Notes: generated by a model from the letters alone, not told the origin. A stretch of 52,971 bases of DNA from Candidatus Aphodousia faecipullorum (GCA_018714205.1 DVNR01000055.1:1-52971), one strand, 5' to 3'; counted from the first letter of the stretch, positions 34,305 through 43,382 are shown. Numbers and translations: made by a program.

Positions 34305-35809
34305 GCAAAAAAGGCGGTGGCTAGTCCCAAGAAAATCAAAAATCCGCCACTGTCAGTAATGAACGTCAGCAACACGGAGCTTCCCATCGCCGGATCACGG
34401 CCCAAACGTTTTAAGGTCAACGGCACAATCAATCCGACTAAGGCGCCAACGATGATATTGAGCATCATCGCAAGAAACATCACTAGTCCCAACTTCATGC
34501 CCATATCACTGTCGGCATAAAGCAACCAAGCAAATCCACCGGCGATAAGCCCCCAGATAACCCCGTTAATGATCGCCACGCAAAGTTCTTTCTTGAATAA
34601 ATCACTACGGTTGGAACTTGTCACCTGCCCCATCGCAAGCGAGCGAACTAACAGCGTCAGAGTTTGGTTGCCGGTGTTACCGGCAATTCCTGCCACAATC
34701 GGCAAAAGCGTCGCCAAAGCCACCACACGAGAAATGGTCCCCTCAAAGCAGCTGATCACTCGTGAAGCGAAAAAGGCCGTGCAAAGGTTGACGCCCAACC
34801 ATATCCAGCGGCTTTTTGCCGCCTCCCAAACACTACCGAACAAATCCTGCTCATCATCCAAGCCGACCGCAGCGAACGCGTCCTCGTCGCCAGATTCTCG
34901 AATGACATCCATCACTTCGTCGACAGTGAGCCGGCCAACCAATCTTCCCGTTTCATCAACTACCGGAGCGCTCACCAAGTCGTAACGCTCGAAAGCTTGC
35001 GCCGCGTCAGTTGCTTCATCCAAGGGATTTAATGTCAGCGCATCCCCCCTCATCAACTCTTTTACCGTTCGCTCTGGGTCGCTTACGATAATCTTTGCCA
35101 AAGGCAGTATTCCTTTGAGCTTTTGCTGACGGTCAACAACGAAAATCGTATCGGTTAGCTCAGGAAGTTCTTCAAAACTTCTCAAATAGCGAAGAACCAT
35201 TTCAAGATTTGCTTCCTCGCGAACCGAGACAATCTCAAAATCCATGCGAGCACCGACGCTATCTTCAGGATAGCTCATTGCCGCCCGCAACTGAGCTCGT
35301 TCCTTGGTAGTCAGGCCTTCTTGGACTTCAGCGACGACATCCGGTGGCAAATCTTCGACCAAGTCGGCAATCTCGTCGGTGTCCAGTGTTTCCATGGCAT
35401 CAACGAGTTCCTCGCGATCCATGGCGTCAATCAAGGTTTCACGAACACCGTCATTGACTTCAACCAACACATCACCGTCTTGGTTGGACTTCACCAAATC
35501 CCAAACGATCATGCGATCGTCAGTCGGCAACGCCTCCAAGATGTACGCGATGTCAGCCGGATGCAATGGCTCAAGGATCTTCGAAATTTCAGCCTTCACT
35601 TGAAGTGCAAGGCTGTCTCGGATCCGCTGTTCCTGCTCTTCGGTCAACGCACCGGTGGAAGAGATTGTTCGGCGATTGTCCTCAGACTTTTCAATGCACT
35701 GTTGAATACGCGCGAGCGCCCGGCTGGCGAGCTCAGGCTCACGGGCAACCACAGCAGGCTTAGCCGTTGTCGTTGCCGCTGGCAAAACGATGCGATTGTC
35801 GCTGGGCAT
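34301..35809 (-). CDS. mgtE: Magnesium transporter MgtE
   Basis: A Mg2+ channel of the inner membrane, 502 residues. An N-terminal acidic helical domain (about 60-200) contains HPADIAYILEALP and the repeated DTDEIADLVEDLP-type units. Two CBS domains follow (about 205-330; DTIFVVDRQQKLKG and SAPVVDETGRLVG). The C-terminal pore domain has five membrane helices, with AGIAGNTGNQTLTLLVRSLAMG and the ion-site TDSGGFLIFLG near the end. An N-terminal stretch of about 50 residues precedes the usual start region. The ribosome site GAGG lies seven bases before the ATG and may be controlled by leader pairing (see 35814-35878). Confidence 0.95.
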   Translation of the reverse strand: MPSDNRIVLPAATTTAKPAVVAREPELASRALARIQQCIEKSEDNRRTISSTGALTEEQEQRIRDSLALQVKAEISKILEPLHPADIAYILEALPTDDRMIVWDLVKSNQDGDVLVEVNDGVRETLIDAMDREELVDAMETLDTDEIADLVEDLPPDVVAEVQEGLTTKERAQLRAAMSYPEDSVGARMDFEIVSVREEANLEMVLRYLRSFEELPELTDTIFVVDRQQKLKGILPLAKIIVSDPERTVKELMRGDALTLNPLDEATDAAQAFERYDLVSAPVVDETGRLVGRLTVDEVMDVIRESGDEDAFAAVGLDDEQDLFGSVWEAAKSRWIWLGVNLCTAFFASRVISCFEGTISRVVALATLLPIVAGIAGNTGNQTLTLLVRSLAMGQVTSSNRSDLFKKELCVAIINGVIWGLIAGGFAWLLYADSDMGMKLGLVMFLAMMLNIIVGALVGLIVPLTLKRLGRDPAMGSSVLLTFITDSGGFLIFLGLATAFFA

Positions 35810-35813
35810 CCGT

Positions 35814-35878
35814 GCACCTCGCTCGAATTAGATGAAAACTATGCACCTGAAGGTGCGCCGAAACGGTGGATTTTAGCA
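35814..35878 (-). promoter_or_regulatory. mgtE promoter and leader with two alternative partners for one anti-SD segment
   Basis: On the minus strand an extended -10 (TGC-TAAAAT, 35870-35878) would start a leader of about 55 bases. GCACCT (35851-35856) can pair with AGGTGC at 35843-35848 as a 5-bp hairpin with a UUCA loop, or with a second AGGTGC at 35814-35819 that covers the GAGG ribosome site. The two pairings exclude each other. Whether this senses Mg2+ or anything else is unknown. Confidence 0.4.
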
Positions 35879-35950
35879 TCCAGTTATTTAATTTTTATGA
35901 CACATCACGGTGCCTCGAATCACCGATTTTGTCTGAAGCTCAACCCGTCA

Positions 35951-35968
35951 TTGTAAAGCCATTTACAA
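35951..35968. promoter_or_regulatory. Inverted repeat upstream of mgtE
   Basis: TTGTAAA-GCCA-TTTACAA, perfect 7-bp arms, about 140 bases before the mgtE ATG. It is operator-like. A separate CGGTG/CACCG hairpin lies at 35908-35925. No other feature fills the 281-base gap except the terminator at 36032-36069. Confidence 0.4.
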
Positions 35969-36031
35969 GCACACGGAAAAATAAAAGCGCTTCGGTTCGA
36001 CCTTCGTGAGTTGTCGATGGCATCACTTCGC

Positions 36032-36069
36032 AAAAAACCTCCGACTCAACAAGCTGTCAAATCGGAGGT
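36032..36069 (-). terminator. Rho-independent terminator of the second C69 gene
   Basis: ACCTCCGA and TCGGAGGT are perfect 8-bp arms around a 17-base loop and are followed on the minus strand by six T's. Confidence 0.8.
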
Positions 36070-36090
36070 AAAAAGCAAAACAATGCGAAG

Positions 36091-37893
36091 TTACTTCGTG
36101 ATTTTCACCGTGTCAAAAGCGGCAACACGCTTTCCATCAACCTCTGTGAAGAGGAAGAGCTCGGTCTTCACACCCTCAAAAGTTGTTGCGACAGCGCCCT
36201 TGACCGGGAATGTCATAACTGCGTCATTCATTCCATCGCCATTAACATCTTTAAATGTCACCTTCACTGGCTTTGCGCGTTGCCGATTCAATTCATCTTC
36301 ACCATCAGACCAGGCAGAGCCGAATTCTGTCACGTTAGGATCCAACTTTGTCGCATCGAACCCTTTCTTGGAAAAGAGCACAACATCAACAGTGCCCTCG
36401 TCACTGAGGCTTAAAGTGTCCTTGGTCACAAACACATCCCATTGCGCCGCCTTTTGCAAAACGCGTGAAGCCGCTCCCAATGCCTCGTTGTAATTGAGAA
36501 CATTGAATTCATGCAGGAAGTCACGAGCGCGTTCACGATTCACGGTCGCTAAAATTTTGGCGCGTTCTTCGATGCCTGCCAACTGTTCGGCTTTTGCCTT
36601 TTCAAACTCTTCAATGCCTTCGAGGACGTCTTCACGCAAATCCGGCATCCAGTCCAAGAACTGCTGGGCAAGCACAAAGGTGTAAACATTGCGATCAATT
36701 GAGAAACCTAACTGTTCAGCCGTCGCATGAAATTGCGCGCGAGTGCCAGTCTTGTAATCCATGAAAGATTGCGCTTCGGCGGGCCCCGCCAAGGGGAAAG
36801 CCGGGACAAAAGCAGTCTCATACGGACGGGCATTTGAACGCCATGAAACCGTTAAAAGTGGATCTTTCGTCATCTTAAAAACGACGCTGTCATGCGTGTC
36901 AATATTTCCGATATCACGCAGATCATATAAATGCCATCCGGTCACTGAACGGTCTACCTGATCGGACTGGGCGCGCATCACTTTTTGAATGTCCCATGCA
37001 GTCACTTTTTCTTTAGGAATAATGGACTGTGGAATCGCGTTATGATCCTGGGGCGCTTCTCCAGTCATAATTTTCATGAACGTCTGCACACGCTGCTTAT
37101 TCCAGTCAGCGGCGCGACGACGATCAGGCTGATAGGCTTCGCGGAAATTAAAGTCAGAATAATCTCCCGCCTTGGCCGGCTTGTAAGTGCCTATCTTAAT
37201 CGCATGCTCCACCAAATCCGGGGATGCGATGACATTTTCCGTATCCGTCAAATCCACGTTCGTGAATGAATATGAATTCGCTAAGAACGCAATTTCATTG
37301 TCTTGCACCTTGCGAGCCAAATACCGGTGTCCTCGAAGCAGCGCAATCTGCCAAGCCTCATTCCGATCGGCAAACGTGTATGTCCGGCCTTCATGGGTGT
37401 AGCCGTACTTTGTAACCAATTCAATGGCGATGTCAACAGCTTCGCGAGCGCTGTGAGCGCGCTCAGCCACAATACGTCTCACACCGTAACCGACGCCGCC
37501 ATTTTTAACTGATTCATCCTTCTCGACGGTATCTCCGCAGTTATTGGAGACCACCACAACGCCGGCTTCGTTCACGAAGCCGTCAGAGAAGCTATACCCT
37601 TCTGGAGCCAATGTTTGCGTCCACCAATAACCTAGTGTCTTTTCAACTTGAGGGATTTTGGCCGCAGTTGGTTCATACGTAATTAATTCCCCTTTTTTAT
37701 GCGTCGCAGCCGGTACCCAATATTGACTCATCAAAATACGACGATCATTGTCTTCATTGTGACCAACTAGAATCTCACCGGTTGCAGAAGCGTTCTTGCC
37801 GACCACCACCGTAAAACAAGCTTGTGCAGACATGGCTGTTCCCACTAAAAGCGCAGCCACCGAGGCTGCCAGAACCGTTTTTTTTAAAGTCAT
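36091..37893 (-). CDS. Secreted C69 family peptidase with extra C-terminal domain
   Basis: An Ntn-fold dipeptidase-family protein of 600 residues. The ATG at 37893, preceded by GGGAGG, begins a signal peptide (MTLKKTVLAASVAALL...) cut after AQA, exposing Cys26 as nucleophile in CFTVVVGKNAS. Family features follow: VGHNEDNDRR near 44, FVNEAGVVVVSNNCGD near 108, YGVRRIVAERAHSAREA near 140, WQIALLRGHRYLARKV near 185. Beyond the usual peptidase length there is a domain of roughly 110 residues containing DVNGDGMND at 549-557, a calcium-loop pattern seen in EF-hand, dockerin and FG-GAP-like repeats. It differs from the first C69 protein, so the two are not a recent duplication. It has its own terminator. 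Confidence 0.9.
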   Translation of the reverse strand: MTLKKTVLAASVAALLVGTAMSAQACFTVVVGKNASATGEILVGHNEDNDRRILMSQYWVPAATHKKGELITYEPTAAKIPQVEKTLGYWWTQTLAPEGYSFSDGFVNEAGVVVVSNNCGDTVEKDESVKNGGVGYGVRRIVAERAHSAREAVDIAIELVTKYGYTHEGRTYTFADRNEAWQIALLRGHRYLARKVQDNEIAFLANSYSFTNVDLTDTENVIASPDLVEHAIKIGTYKPAKAGDYSDFNFREAYQPDRRRAADWNKQRVQTFMKIMTGEAPQDHNAIPQSIIPKEKVTAWDIQKVMRAQSDQVDRSVTGWHLYDLRDIGNIDTHDSVVFKMTKDPLLTVSWRSNARPYETAFVPAFPLAGPAEAQSFMDYKTGTRAQFHATAEQLGFSIDRNVYTFVLAQQFLDWMPDLREDVLEGIEEFEKAKAEQLAGIEERAKILATVNRERARDFLHEFNVLNYNEALGAASRVLQKAAQWDVFVTKDTLSLSDEGTVDVVLFSKKGFDATKLDPNVTEFGSAWSDGEDELNRQRAKPVKVTFKDVNGDGMNDAVMTFPVKGAVATTFEGVKTELFLFTEVDGKRVAAFDTVKITK

Positions 37894-37994
37894 CACGGCC
37901 TCCCAAAGAAAAAGACCGACGTGCAACATCTGCCGCCGGCCGATGAAATGCCCAATCTTTAGGATAGACCAAAAAAATTTTCTTGTACAAACGA

Positions 37995-39962
37995 TTAATT
38001 CGGCGTTTGAGGCGAAGCATTTTCGGGTTCAAGCTCAACCGCTTCCGAGGACAACTCTTCGTCTGCTTCAAGCGCTTCTATATCCGTTTCGTTAAGTACC
38101 TCTCGCAAACGAGCCTCAAGAAGCACATCAACATAATCCACACCCAACACATCCAAAAGAATTTTCTGTCCCCGAGGTAACTCGGGCAGACCCGGCATGC
38201 GTTGCATGAACGGCAACCCCTCAATGCGAATCAATTCCCCCTTGACGACCGCAGCCTCAACCGTTTTGTAACCTTCCTGCTCAATGTAGCGTAAGCTCCA
38301 GTAGCGCTCCATTTTTCGCTGGAAGTCGTTATACGCTCCATAAGTCACCGTAAAGTTAGACACGATGGTATAAAGGTCCGTATCGCTTGGCCGATAGCTC
38401 GCTTGCTGATCCAGCACCGTGCTGATCAACTGTCGCTGATTAACAAGGTCAACATAACGGCGTAATGGCGAGGTGCACCATGCATATTGAGGGACTCCCA
38501 TCCCGTCGTGAGGCCCGGGAGTCGTGCTCATTTTGACCCGCCCCATGCTTTGGGAACGATAAATGCCGGCTACCCCCATTTCTTCAAGCCAACCACCCCA
38601 AACGGTATTGGCGAAAATCATCAATTCGCCCACAGCCAAATCCAGTGGGGACCCCCGCTTTCTGGACTTTAGTCGAATCTTGGCGTCTTCACCCTCGCCG
38701 TCCAAATCGAAACTCCATTCAAGTCGCCCTAATTGCTCAGGGCGTCCTCTAACCGCCTCACGATCGGCTAAACACTTTTTAGCAAATTTCCAAAGCCAGG
38801 TTATTTCTTCGGCAAAAGGGTGTTGGACAGTGCCAGTTAGTAATTTCTCTTCTGTGAACTCATCTTCAATGAGGTCATAGCGGATATTCTCACAAACAGA
38901 GATGCGCTCAAGGTGAGTCTCTGTGGCTTTGACTTCTAGACTGTCTTTATCCACCACGGCGTAGAGTGAAAGGCATGGCACCGATCGCCCGATATCAAGT
39001 GAATATTCCTTAAACCACTCCTCCGGCAACATCGTTGTTTTAATGCCAGGCGCGTAAACAGTGGATAACCGTGAACGAGCCAATTGATCAACATCGCTAT
39101 CACGAGTGATTCCCAAACTGGGCGCAGCAATATGAATGCCGATTCGAATCTGATTGCCATCAACGTACTCGACGCTAGTGGCGTCATCAATTTCTGTGGT
39201 GGACGAATCATCAATGGAAAAAGCGCGAACATTCGCTAGCGGCAAATTCTCCCAGTCCACTTCTGTGGGCTGACTTAAATTCGCCGGGAACCCCTTTCCT
39301 TTGGGGAAGTATTGCGCATAGAAACTATCCACATGCCACCGATAGGCTGATTTAATCGCCTTTAATTCCAACAAAAGACGCAATGGTGTCATTCGCTTTT
39401 CACTGGCGGCATCGGAAAGGGCCTTCCATGCGGTGGAGTTTTTATCGGGTGAAACTATCAACTGAATGGCCTGAGCACCGATCGGAGCCGGAACAGTTCC
39501 CTCATCGACCATTTGCCGAACCCAACGTTTACGCTCTTCCTCAGCTAAGCGCTTTTTCTCCAAAGCCGCCAAAGCCGCTTTCAGGATGTCTTCAGGCGCT
39601 CGTCGATAATTGCCCCGCCCCTTGCGGTGAAAATAAACGGGATTTCCATGAAGCGCTAAAAGGGTGGCGACACGTTCCACAACAGTTGCTGTCTCACCGA
39701 AATACTCTTTGGCAATACGTTCAAAAGTAAATTCCCCCTCAGGAGCGACTTCCCAGAGGAAACTAACGTCAATTTCTGCGGCGAGCGCTTCTGCCTGAGG
39801 CATCACCTCGGTTGCCGCTGGTTTTTCAAAACTGAAAAAGACGTGCCCACCTTTAACTTTCGTTCGGCGACCGGTTGTCAATTCCACTTGATAGGCATTG
39901 CCGGCCTGCGATAAAACGGTTCCTACTTTGAATGCTCCGTCCTCTTCAAAGAAAAGAAACAT
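37995..39962 (-). CDS. rnb: RNase II family exoribonuclease (RNB domain)
   Basis: A 3'-5' exoribonuclease of 655 residues. The RNB core begins near WENLPLANVRAFSIDDSSTTEIDDATSVE (about 240-268; metal-binding aspartates present), with GIHIAAPSLGI soon after and the nucleotide-binding CTSPLRRYVDLVNQRQL near 505. The N-terminus carries a small beta domain and a helical segment, and the C-terminal end is an S1-like strand set with a 40-residue acidic tail. It is closer to the RNase II side of the family than to RNase R. The ATG at 39962 has AAAGGAG seven bases upstream and shares one base with the marC stop, so they are coupled in the mpl-yqiA-marC-rnb operon. Confidence 0.9.
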   Translation of the reverse strand: MFLFFEEDGAFKVGTVLSQAGNAYQVELTTGRRTKVKGGHVFFSFEKPAATEVMPQAEALAAEIDVSFLWEVAPEGEFTFERIAKEYFGETATVVERVATLLALHGNPVYFHRKGRGNYRRAPEDILKAALAALEKKRLAEEERKRWVRQMVDEGTVPAPIGAQAIQLIVSPDKNSTAWKALSDAASEKRMTPLRLLLELKAIKSAYRWHVDSFYAQYFPKGKGFPANLSQPTEVDWENLPLANVRAFSIDDSSTTEIDDATSVEYVDGNQIRIGIHIAAPSLGITRDSDVDQLARSRLSTVYAPGIKTTMLPEEWFKEYSLDIGRSVPCLSLYAVVDKDSLEVKATETHLERISVCENIRYDLIEDEFTEEKLLTGTVQHPFAEEITWLWKFAKKCLADREAVRGRPEQLGRLEWSFDLDGEGEDAKIRLKSRKRGSPLDLAVGELMIFANTVWGGWLEEMGVAGIYRSQSMGRVKMSTTPGPHDGMGVPQYAWCTSPLRRYVDLVNQRQLISTVLDQQASYRPSDTDLYTIVSNFTVTYGAYNDFQRKMERYWSLRYIEQEGYKTVEAAVVKGELIRIEGLPFMQRMPGLPELPRGQKILLDVLGVDYVDVLLEARLREVLNETDIEALEADEELSSEAVELEPENASPQTPN

Positions 39963-40573
39963 CAAAACGCTCCTTTCAACGTCGTCGTTATATATTCACT
40001 GATACCCGTTAAGAACATTTGCACGGCCATTGCGGCAAGAATCAATCCCATCAAACGCTCAAACGCTGCGGTGGTCCGTTCCCCCACCACCGCTTGAATT
40101 TTTTCTGCGAACACCAACACCGCAGCACTGATTGCACAGGTTAGGATCACCACGAGAAGCCACTCAAGCATGCGCGATGAATCACTGCCGACCAACAATA
40201 AAATCGTCGCCAAAGTGGATGGCCCGGCAATGGCTGGCACTGCAAGCGGCACAATAAAGGGCTCTCCAAAAGGCGTTTCTCCAAACACGCCTTCTTTAGA
40301 AGGAAACACCATACGAATTGCCATCAATAAAACGATAAGGCCTCCGCCGATTGAAAGCGCCGCTTGGCTTAACCCAAGCGCGGCCAAGAAGCTGCTTCCG
40401 CCAAATGCGAAAACCGCTAGGATCGCCGCTGCAATCGCACACTCACGAATAATGATCCATGCCCGACGCCTGGGCTGGACGGTTTTTAACGACGATATAA
40501 AAATGGGGATGTTCCCAAATGGGTCTGCCATTAATACCATCAATAACAGAGCCGATATAAACGTATGTTCCAT
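39962..40573 (-). CDS. MarC family integral membrane protein
   Basis: A 203-residue inner-membrane protein with six hydrophobic helices, in the MarC/UPF0056 family. Typical features are the LMADPFGNIPIFISSL segment near 15, GGGLIVLLMAIRMVF near 76, and VPLAVPAIAGPSTLATILLL near 108, followed by FERLMGLILAAMAVQMFLTGI at the C-terminus. Family members were once tied to multiple antibiotic resistance, but that link was not upheld and the role is unknown. The start is three bases after the yqiA stop, and the stop overlaps the rnb start by one base. Confidence 0.92.
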   Translation of the reverse strand: MEHTFISALLLMVLMADPFGNIPIFISSLKTVQPRRRAWIIIRECAIAAAILAVFAFGGSSFLAALGLSQAALSIGGGLIVLLMAIRMVFPSKEGVFGETPFGEPFIVPLAVPAIAGPSTLATILLLVGSDSSRMLEWLLVVILTCAISAAVLVFAEKIQAVVGERTTAAFERLMGLILAAMAVQMFLTGISEYITTTLKGAF

Positions 40574-40576
40574 AAA

Positions 40577-41134
40577 TTAGCTTTTGATAAACTGCTCGAT
40601 TCGAGCTAAACAAGTCTCAAAATGCTCAATCTGGTGATTATTCCCTTCTAAAATCACCTGCTCGCAGTCGGCATATTGCCTTTGAGCCCGATGCCAGTCA
40701 AGTACTTCGTCATCTGTTGATAAAAAAACGAGATAGCGGTGGGCATTGGTCGGCTTCGCGGCCATGGAAAGCATCTCTGCCTCAAATTCCGGCTTTACTT
40801 CAATCGTGCGGTCTGTTCCATGAATCGTCTGAACGCCCAAATGCTGTCGAACGACTTCCCATGGGTGCGTCGCCGGGTTTAGCAACACGGCTTTGCAGCC
40901 GATTTTTTCTGCGAGCCATGTCGCATAAAAGCCACCTAAGCTAGATCCGATCAAACAGATGGTATCCGGAGAAATGCCGCTCACCAAGTCAATTAAAACG
41001 CTTCTGACTTCATTTGGTGACCGATTCAAGTCTGGCGCAAAAAAAGTTTCCCGAGCTTCAAAGGCCGATTTTAGAATTTTGCCTTTTTGGCTTGCTGGGG
41101 ATGATCGAAATCCGTGCAAATAAATCACCACCAT
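40577..41134 (-). CDS. YqiA/YcfP family alpha/beta hydrolase
   Basis: A small cytoplasmic esterase-like protein of 185 residues. The N-terminal VVIYLHGFRSSPASQKG is typical of the group, the nucleophile elbow is GSSLGGFYA near residue 63, and a later Asp (TDDEVLDW) and His (GNNHQIEHFE) complete a plausible Ser-Asp-His triad. Physiological substrates of this family are poorly known. The gene lies four bases after mpl and three bases before marC, within one operon. Confidence 0.88.
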   Translation of the reverse strand: MVVIYLHGFRSSPASQKGKILKSAFEARETFFAPDLNRSPNEVRSVLIDLVSGISPDTICLIGSSLGGFYATWLAEKIGCKAVLLNPATHPWEVVRQHLGVQTIHGTDRTIEVKPEFEAEMLSMAAKPTNAHRYLVFLSTDDEVLDWHRAQRQYADCEQVILEGNNHQIEHFETCLARIEQFIKS

Positions 41135-41138
41135 CGCA

Positions 41139-42473
41139 CTACTCCCTTAACGCCGCCAACAGTTTTTCATGAATGCCGCCAAATCCCCCGTTGCTCATCA
41201 CCAAAATGGTATCGCCCGGCTTCGCATGCATCACTGCCTGTTTAACACACTCGTCGATTTGGTGGCTCACAGCAGCCTTCTCACCCAAGGGGGCGAGCGC
41301 GGCAGAAGCATCCCATCCTAATTTTGAGTCGGCATAACAGACCGAGTAATCGGCACCACTTAAGCTTTGAGCTAAACGCGACTTCATCGTCCCCAATTTC
41401 ATGGTGTTGCTGCGAGGTTCAAAGACAGCGATCAAACGCGCGCCGGGTTTCATACGGCTTCGCATCGCGGCGATGGTCTCCGCGATTGCCGTTGGATGAT
41501 GAGCAAAATCATCAATCACCGCGACTCCCGCCTCGATCCCTTTAAGCTCCATGCGACGCTTCACCCCGGCAAACTTTGACAAAGCCGAAATAGCGGATTT
41601 CGGATCAACCCCCACATGACGGGCCGCTGCGACAGCCGCCATGGCATTTAGTTCATTATGATGCCCGGCGATCGTCAGCACGAACTCGCCGATCTTTTCT
41701 TCTCCGAAATAAAGAATCCGATCATTAAGATGCCAACCATTGGCGCAATCAAAGTACTCGCACTCACTATAAAGAGCACGCTTGATCACACGCTCGAGAG
41801 GCTCACTTTTCGCATTGACAATGAGGCGCGCGTTTTGCGCCATGGTCCGCACCAGGTGGTGAAACTGAGTTTCTATCGCCTGCAGATCCGGGAAAATGTC
41901 CGCATGATCGTATTCCAAATTATTCAGAACGGCAGTCTTAGGTCGATAGTGCAAAAATTTTGAGCGCTTATCGAAAAAGCATGTATCGTACTCATCGCCT
42001 TCGATGACAAAATACGGAGAGCTCGTCAATTGTGCAGAATGCTCGAAGTTCATCGGAACACCGCCAATTAAAAAACCCGGATTTAATCCCTCCGCTTGAA
42101 GTATCCACGTAAGAAGTGAACTTGTCGTTGTTTTTCCGTGAGTGCCCGCAACCGTCAGTACGTGTTTGCCTCGCAAGATATTTTCCCCCAACCATTGGGG
42201 TCCGGAGGTATACGACAATCCCGCGTTCAAAATGGCTTCCAAAAGAGGATTCCCACGAGAAATTGCGTTGCCAATTACCCATAAATCCGGCTTCAAGGCA
42301 AGCTGATCGGCCCCATAGCCCTCAATCAACTCGATACCAGCCGCACGCAGTTGATCGCTCATCGGTGGATAAACATGGGCATCACAGCCAGTGACCCGGT
42401 GGCCTGCCGCTTTGGCTAGCTGCGCGACCCCTCCCATAAAAGTCCCGCAAATTCCTAAAATGTGGATGTGCAT
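41139..42473 (-). CDS. mpl: UDP-N-acetylmuramate:L-Ala-gamma-D-Glu-meso-DAP ligase
   Basis: Recycles the murein tripeptide by joining it directly to UDP-MurNAc. The protein has 444 residues, within the usual Mpl size. The Mur ligase start is MHIHILGICGTFMGG, the ATP loop AGTHGKTTTSSLL is at 109-121, the ENDYDTCFF-like EGDEYDTCFFDKRSKF is near 158, and DDFAHHPTAI with FEPRSNTMK mark the C-terminal domain. The wording of these motifs separates it from MurC. It heads the operon mpl-yqiA-marC-rnb. AmpD, in the same recycling route, is encoded at 48763-49353. Confidence 0.96.
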   Translation of the reverse strand: MHIHILGICGTFMGGVAQLAKAAGHRVTGCDAHVYPPMSDQLRAAGIELIEGYGADQLALKPDLWVIGNAISRGNPLLEAILNAGLSYTSGPQWLGENILRGKHVLTVAGTHGKTTTSSLLTWILQAEGLNPGFLIGGVPMNFEHSAQLTSSPYFVIEGDEYDTCFFDKRSKFLHYRPKTAVLNNLEYDHADIFPDLQAIETQFHHLVRTMAQNARLIVNAKSEPLERVIKRALYSECEYFDCANGWHLNDRILYFGEEKIGEFVLTIAGHHNELNAMAAVAAARHVGVDPKSAISALSKFAGVKRRMELKGIEAGVAVIDDFAHHPTAIAETIAAMRSRMKPGARLIAVFEPRSNTMKLGTMKSRLAQSLSGADYSVCYADSKLGWDASAALAPLGEKAAVSHQIDECVKQAVMHAKPGDTILVMSNGGFGGIHEKLLAALRE

Positions 42474-42558
42474 TCTTCATCAACCTGATAAACCGTTAGG
42501 TTTGAGTATTTTACAATCTACGGCAGAAAACATTAATTCAATGGTTAGGGGACTATCA

Positions 42559-43230
42559 ATGGCTTCAATTCCTGATCCCAATCAAGTTTTTGCAAACGAA
42601 TACGGCACCACCTGTTATCTGAAAAACATCATCAAAGCCCCCAACATCCACGTTGGCGACTACACCTATTAGGATGATAACGAGGATCCCACGCTGTTTG
42701 AAACTCGAAACGTCTTATTCAATTATCCGGAATACTTTCCTGATCAACTCATCATCGGGAAATTTTGCTCCATTGCTCAAGGCGTGCAATTCATGATGGG
42801 AGCGGCAAACCACCGTATTGCAAGCATCACAACCTATCCATTCAACGTCATGGGTGGTCTCTGGCAGGAAAAGACAACTCCTCATATCAGTGAGTTACCG
42901 CTCAAAGGCGACATTGTGATCGGCAATGACGTGTGGATCGGGCGGGAAGCAAAAATACTGCCCGGCGTCAAAATCGGCGATGGCGCTATTGTCGGCGAAT
43001 ACGCCGTGGTGGCCAAAGACATTGAGCCATATGCTGTGGCAGTCGGCAATCCGGCACGAATCGTAAAAAAACGGTTCGACGATGATTTTATCGCTGATTT
43101 GCTGCAGCTTCGATGGTGGGATTGGTCCATCGAGGAGATCACCGAATTTCTGCCCATTTTGACCTCTTGCGACATCAACATCGCGAAAAAGGCGGTCAAG
43201 GCGCGTTTGACCCTAAACAGCAATCAATAG
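42559..43230 (+). pseudogene. Vat/CatB-type xenobiotic acetyltransferase interrupted by an in-frame amber codon
   Basis: A left-handed-beta-helix (hexapeptide) acetyltransferase of the streptogramin/chloramphenicol group, 223 codons if read through. The start at 42559 has AGGGG seven bases upstream. The frame is intact except for TAG at codon 38 (42670-42672), at the second Tyr of the conserved YTYYD segment. Downstream, [21 protein letters not shown] contains the catalytic His85, followed by [29 protein letters not shown] and [13 protein letters not shown], all canonical. A shorter product from GTG at 42784 would lack the first part of the helix. It is probably a recent pseudogene or a sequencing error; readthrough is less likely. 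Confidence 0.85.
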
Positions 43231-43382
43231 GCTCTAAAATTTAGCGATTAACAGTCATTTTTTCTCTTAGCGTTAATGACTCTTTCGCTCGAAAACACAG
43301 GACTAGCCTAAATGGGGGATCATCCAACATCATCCAAATCACAAAAATTAGCCGAAATTACTAGACTTTTAACGAAAAAAGC

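Noticed and set aside
35810..36030. M-box or ykoY-type riboswitch before mgtE
   Set aside because: The predicted leader is about 55 bases and lacks the conserved multi-stem architecture; a different, smaller mechanism is proposed instead.
42670..42672. Amber codon read as pyrrolysine or another special amino acid
   Set aside because: No pyl genes are seen, TAG ends several ordinary genes in the window, and a single point mutation or sequencing error is simpler.
43241..43281. Terminator after the acetyltransferase pseudogene
   Set aside because: AGTCATT/AATGACT arms have a 15-base loop and no T tract; too weak to call.
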